From a bacterium (GTDB lineage Bacteria > Patescibacteriota > Andersenbacteria > UBA10190), in contig JAQBWN010000003.1 in assembly GCA_027624555.1 (NCBI GenBank), positions 1 through 50,163 on the forward strand: a stretch of DNA of 50,163 nucleotides, in the 5' to 3' direction. The notes under the pieces were generated by a model. It ran no database searches, was not told the origin of the DNA, and worked only from the letters and a program-made list of their open reading frames with translations. Shown here in pieces: positions 45,976 to 50,163 of this stretch. The translations under genes were made by a program, and so were the position numbers. Each line of letters starts with the position of its first letter. Position 1 is the first letter of the stretch.

Positions 45976-48900
45976 CGAATCGTCGACCTATCCGCTTCTG
46001 CGCTTACTCCTACCTGATCCTCAAGTGTAACAAACTCTTTCTGAATCCAACCTTCTACGCGACTTGGCAGAAGAAGTGATATCCAGTCGCCAACTTCCTG
46101 TAACGCGCGGTATTGTTCCTGCGGTTGAACTTCCCCTATAATCTTCCCGTTCGGATGCGGCTCATCTCGCACTTGTACTGATTCGGAAGAAATAATAGTT
46201 GCCTGCTGTGGTACATACACTGAATCTTCGGCTGCGCTAGACAGGGTTGTTATGGTGTAGTACGCATCAAACACATATTCTCCATTTTGACTCATCACTT
46301 CAAAGTAGTACGTAGTATTTGGAGATAAATTATCAATTTCAACTCGGTGATGGTCTGCATACTCAAGCGATGTCTTCGCTTCCCCGGTATACGTTTGGGA
46401 AGTGCCATAATTTACTTTACTAAACCGAGTTAAATGATTTGTATCCCATTCAATAACAGCAGAAGTTGGTTGTAGTGAAGATATTCTTACGTTTGATATT
46501 TGCGTCGGTTCTTTTGCAAAGAACAATTCATATCCATGCCTCGTAAATACGGCAACCTTTCTTCCATTGCTCGCAATTGGTGCGAACACCCGCTTCAAGA
46601 ACAGGTCAATCTCTTGCCGATTCGCCAACCCCTGACGGATACGTACGTCGCTTCCTTTGTCAAAGATAGTTGCAACGTACTGCAAAGTATGTTTGATAGT
46701 CGGCATAGGGTTGTATGAGCCAAGAGACTGCAGTTGGTTTGTTACAAATGCAATGGTTTGTGCAGTGATGCTCTGCGCAGTAGCTGCGATGTTTTGGAAT
46801 ATGTTTGCGAGGTAGTTAGTTCCTGCATCTATGAATGTTCCTATGTATTGAATACTTGCAACGAGTGATCTTTCTAACACTCCACTTCCGTTAAACAACC
46901 ATGCGAGTATTGGGTCAAAGAAGTTCTGGAAGTACTCTGCTTGTAATTGTCTTCTTACTACTGCTTGTTCTTGCAATTCTACAAGGTTAAGAGGGCTTTC
47001 TGGGAGGAGGTTTCTGAGGGTGCTGATGATAGTTTCTGTGGTGTCTGTTTCTGGGTCAAGTTGTGCGGCTGCTTCTTGTGCAATTTGTTTGTCTGAGAGG
47101 ATGTCGATACTCTTGGTGCTTGTTGTTTCGTTTCCTGCAGAATCTGTAACCGTGAGAGTGTATTTGTATGTGGTTCCTTTTTCAAGTTCGTTTCTTGGGG
47201 TGAATGTGAGAGCGTACGACGTTCCGGTGAGTGTATATGTTCTTGTTTCAAGTGCGGTGTATGAGGTGATACTGCCGAAGAGTTTGTTAGCTTTGTGGAG
47301 TGTTACGGTTGCTTCTTGTAATGCTCTGGTGTCTGAAAGTGTTGCGGTTAATACAGGATTTATGATGTTAAGGTTAGATATACTTGGTCTTGTTGCATCT
47401 ATGTACAACGCTCTCTCACTGGATCTGGTTGAGTTACTTGTTGTATCTGTTGCAGTAACATACCAAACGTATGTTCCGTCGTTGAGAGGAAGACTTGCTG
47501 TGCCGTCGTCTTTAAGCGTTACACTGATAGTTTGATTCGTGGTATTAGTAGTTCCTTCGTTGAAGTACTGCGCAGTGTATCTGTCAGTGTTATGTGTGCT
47601 GCTTGCAGGGTTACTCGCTTCTGTGCTACTTGCGGGAATGTTACTGAATGTTTGATTACCTACTTTGAGGGTGTAGAAGTCTATGGTTCCGTTTTCTTCT
47701 GTACTCTTTTTGAAGGTGAATGTAGGAAGATTGTTGTTTGTAAGTGCGCCGTCTACTGGGGATACAAGGCTTGGAGAAGTTGGGCTTACATTGTTCGTGA
47801 TGACGGTTGCAGTGTTGCTTGCTGTTGATGTTCCGTCGTCGTTGTATGCGGCTACTTTTCTGGTGTAGCTGGTGTTCTTAGTAAGTCCTGTTTCGGTGTA
47901 GCTTGTAGTGTTTGCAGTTGATATTGTTGCAATCGTTGTTCCACTACTGTCTAACAGCTTAAACCCATTCTCGTCATTCGCGTTGTCTGTCCATGTCCAG
48001 GTGATGCTCGTGTTGCTTGCGGCGGTTCCTGCGAAAACACTTGGAGCTGTAGGTTCTGCGGGGGTTACTACAGTTGCGGAATTTGAATAGCTGGAGTTTC
48101 CTGCGTTGTTGTATGCGACGACTTTTCTGGTGTAGCTGGTGCCTTTCGTGAGTCCGGTTTCGGTGTAGCTTGTTGTGTTAGCTGTTGAAATAGTTGCGAT
48201 GAGGTTGTTACTTCCGTCATACAGTTTAAACCCAGTTTCATTGTTAGAGTTGTCTGTCCATGTCCAAGTAATAGAGGTGCTGGATGGGGCACTTCCGGCG
48301 AAGCTGCTTGGTGCAGTTGCTGTTGTGTCTGAGGTTGCGCTGGCGGTGTCGGTTCTAGTGTCTCCAGAGTCTTGTGCGTCGGTGTATGTGGCGGTGATGG
48401 TTGTTGAGTTTGCGCAAGTAAGAGTTCCGTTGTTGTTGGTGTCTGATCCTGTAGATATTGCAGTTGCAAGCCCTGCGTTTCTAAATACTTCTGTTGCTAC
48501 TCCTGTTTCTGTTAAGGTGATAGCTTCAGAGTCGGTAGGGCAGCTGATAACTACTCCGGAGAGAGTGTCTGCACTTGTTCCATTTAAGTTACCGTCTTGG
48601 TCTATGAGGGAGATGTATACACTCTCTGCTCCTAAAGATATTGCATCATCAATGTCGAAATTGGAGTCTGCGATGTAGAGGTTACTGCTTGTTCCTGCGA
48701 TATACCCACTTCCTTCAGTGATAACACCAAGATTTGTTAAGAAGTTACTTCCTAAGGTGATGATGTAGCTGACTAAGGAGAGAGTTCTGCCTGCGGCAAC
48801 ACTTAAGAGGTTACTGACGGTGAAGTTGGAGCCGACAGATACGGTACCACTGCTTCCGGTTACGTTTAACGTATCAAGGATGTAGTCACCAAAGTTGAAT

Positions 48901-50163
48901 GACTGCGTACCGCCGTTTAACGTAACTGTTCTTCCAGTTGAATTAGTAATAGTTCCGGAGTTGGATACGTCTCCTGCTACGGTAGGGTTAAAGCCATTGA
49001 GGTTAAGTGTTCCGTTTGTGATAGTGAGATGGTTGTTGACGGTAAGTGCTGCATCTAAACTCCAAGTACCACTTCCGTTAAACGTAAGGTTGTAGTATTC
49101 ATCTCCGACATCGAGCGACGAGTACGTGCTGTTACCGGTATACGTAACAGTTCCGCTGTTGGTGTCGTTCGTGAGGTTAGTGAGCGTTTCTGCTCCTTGC
49201 AGAGAGAAAGTACCCGTGTTGTTGAACGTATTGCTTACTGGAAGTGAAAGGTTGTATCCGCCAGTAGCCAACGTCCCATCCGTAATCGTCAAATTACTTC
49301 CGAGCGTAGCGTTCTGGCCTAATGTTACTGTTTGACTTGCTCCGTTGATGGTGAGTGCATAGGGATTCGTGCTTTCAGTAAACGTGTGTGTTTTCGTAAG
49401 AGTAAGCGTTCCGCTTCGTGGTACCCATGTACCGTAGTCAGCCCAGGTGCCAGTGCTTACTGCGTAGTTGGAGGCGCTAACGTCCAGTGTTCCTGCTTGA
49501 ATGGTTAATGCATTTGAAACAGTAAGAGCAGAGCCGAGTGTTGTAGTAGAAGTTCCTGCAGTACCATCTGCATATTTACCTGCGGCGAGTTTAGTTATTT
49601 GTGCTTGGGTGAGTGCGGTGTTATAGATGCGGACGTCGTCGATGAGGCCCAGGAACATTCCGTCAGTGCCGCTGTATGACGCCAGTCTGCCTCGGGGGCT
49701 TCCGGAGTTAGCGGTAACGCTTGTGCTATAGGTAGAAGCCAGTCCGCTGTCTAATACGGCATCAACGTATCCCTTCAGACTTGTTCCTTCTCTCGTTGCG
49801 ACGATGTGATGCCATGCACCATTACTGACGTTGATCGTTCCGATGTTGGAGAGGGTTCCGTCCCAGAAGTATGCGTTACCGGTAGGAATATCGAGAATAA
49901 TCTGGAAATTTCCGGCTACATTCCCGGTCGGACCGTCAAGCATAAAAATACGTCTGTAGAATGCCGGGCCCGCGCTGAACGTAGACGTATTAATCCAAAC
50001 CGAGATTGCAAAATCCCCTGTTCCAAAAGCAAGCGCACTGTTGCCCGGCATATCCACATAATCATCCGTCCCATCAAAGCTCAGCGAGTATGGATTGTCG
50101 TAGGTAGTGGTTGAGTTTACTGTTGTGCTCCATTTGACTCCGTTGGTTAATGTTCCGGTATTG
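45972..50163 (-). CDS. Giant secreted/surface protein with LamG, FN3 repeats and SH3-like domain (runs off right edge)
   Basis: YSLSFDGTDDYVDMPGNSALAFGTGDFAISVWINTS (LamG); FN3 repeats SITWTWTDN..ETGFKLYD..TTSYTETGLTKGTSYTRKVVAYN; C-terminal SH3-like; frame stays open to 50163. Confidence 0.85.
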   Translation of the reverse strand, partial: NTGTLTNGVKWSTTVNSTTTYDNPYSLSFDGTDDYVDMPGNSALAFGTGDFAISVWINTSTFSAGPAFYRRIFMLDGPTGNVAGNFQIILDIPTGNAYFWDGTLSNIGTINVSNGAWHHIVATREGTSLKGYVDAVLDSGLASTYSTSVTANSGSPRGRLASYSGTDGMFLGLIDDVRIYNTALTQAQITKLAAGKYADGTAGTSTTTLGSALTVSNALTIQAGTLDVSASNYAVSTGTWADYGTWVPRSGTLTLTKTHTFTESTNPYALTINGASQTVTLGQNATLGSNLTITDGTLATGGYNLSLPVSNTFNNTGTFSLQGAETLTNLTNDTNSGTVTYTGNSTYSSLDVGDEYYNLTFNGSGTWSLDAALTVNNHLTITNGTLNLNGFNPTVAGDVSNSGTITNSTGRTVTLNGGTQSFNFGDYILDTLNVTGSSGTVSVGSNFTVSNLLSVAAGRTLSLVSYIITLGSNFLTNLGVITEGSGYIAGTSSNLYIADSNFDIDDAISLGAESVYISLIDQDGNLNGTSADTLSGVVISCPTDSEAITLTETGVATEVFRNAGLATAISTGSDTNNNGTLTCANSTTITATYTDAQDSGDTRTDTASATSDTTATAPSSFAGSAPSSTSITWTWTDNSNNETGFKLYDGSNNLIATISTANTTSYTETGLTKGTSYTRKVVAYNNAGNSSYSNSATVVTPAEPTAPSVFAGTAASNTSITWTWTDNANDENGFKLLDSSGTTIATISTANTTSYTETGLTKNTSYTRKVAAYNDDGTSTASNTATVITNNVSPTSPSLVSPVDGALTNNNLPTFTFKKSTEENGTIDFYTLKVGNQTFSNIPASSTEASNPASSTHNTDRYTAQYFNEGTTNTTNQTISVTLKDDGTASLPLNDGTYVWYVTATDTTSNSTRSSERALYIDATRPSISNLNIINPVLTATLSDTRALQEATVTLHKANKLFGSITSYTALETRTYTLTGTSYALTFTPRNELEKGTTYKYTLTVTDSAGNETTSTKSIDILSDKQIAQEAAAQLDPETDTTETIISTLRNLLPESPLNLVELQEQAVVRRQLQAEYFQNFFDPILAWLFNGSGVLERSLVASIQYIGTFIDAGTNYLANIFQNIAATAQSITAQTIAFVTNQLQSLGSYNPMPTIKHTLQYVATIFDKGSDVRIRQGLANRQEIDLFLKRVFAPIASNGRKVAVFTRHGYELFFAKEPTQISNVRISSLQPTSAVIEWDTNHLTRFSKVNYGTSQTYTGEAKTSLEYADHHRVEIDNLSPNTTYYFEVMSQNGEYVFDAYYTITTLSSAAEDSVYVPQQATIISSESVQVRDEPHPNGKIIGEVQPQEQYRALQEVGDWISLLLPSRVEGWIQKEFVTLEDQVGVSAEADRSTIR

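Noticed and set aside
47020-47535. Plus-strand ORFs opposite the giant surface protein (171 aa, 167 aa and others)
   Set aside because: Antisense shadows of a Thr/Ser/Asn-rich repeat frame; no start context or protein family.

Overview
This 50,163-bp window looks like a Candidate Phyla Radiation (Patescibacteria/Parcubacteria-like) chromosome segment. Most of it is core informational genes. On the minus strand there is a long ribosomal-protein cluster (rplC-D-W-B, rpsS, rplV, rpsC, rplP, rpmC, rpsQ, rplN-X-E, rpsN, rpsH, rplF-R, rpsE, rplO, secY) with no rpmD between rpsE and rplO. Next come tuf-rpsJ and rpsL-rpsG-fusA, an M50 protease, ndk, a split comEC, ftsA-ftsZ, dgkA-ybeY, hisS, lepB, pth and parA-parB. 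The plus strand carries rpmB, nth, an LCP-family gene, a short mfd, dprA, topA, a mutY-like gene and a UDP-glucose/GDP-mannose dehydrogenase. A giant LamG/FN3/SH3 surface protein runs off the right edge, and there is one tRNA-Leu(CAA). The signals I consider most worth following up are: (1) a ~340-nt intergenic segment made of consecutive hairpins and ending in an intrinsic terminator, a candidate new structured ncRNA (about 31.67-32.01 kb, minus); (2) arrays of ~9-bp AGCT-phased repeats sitting at gene 3' ends, one arm per gene, facing each other at convergent junctions; (3) -10 hexamers placed 5-9 nt before the ATG of many core genes, i.e. leaderless transcription, including a 20-bp bidirectional promoter; (4) an unannotated 35-aa membrane microprotein with its own promoter and terminator upstream of the rplC operon; (5) palindromic mobile repeats inserted in frame in rplD and pth; (6) parallel loss of the Fe-S cluster in Nth and MutY. 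All calls come from reading the sequence and from family knowledge; no database search was run.
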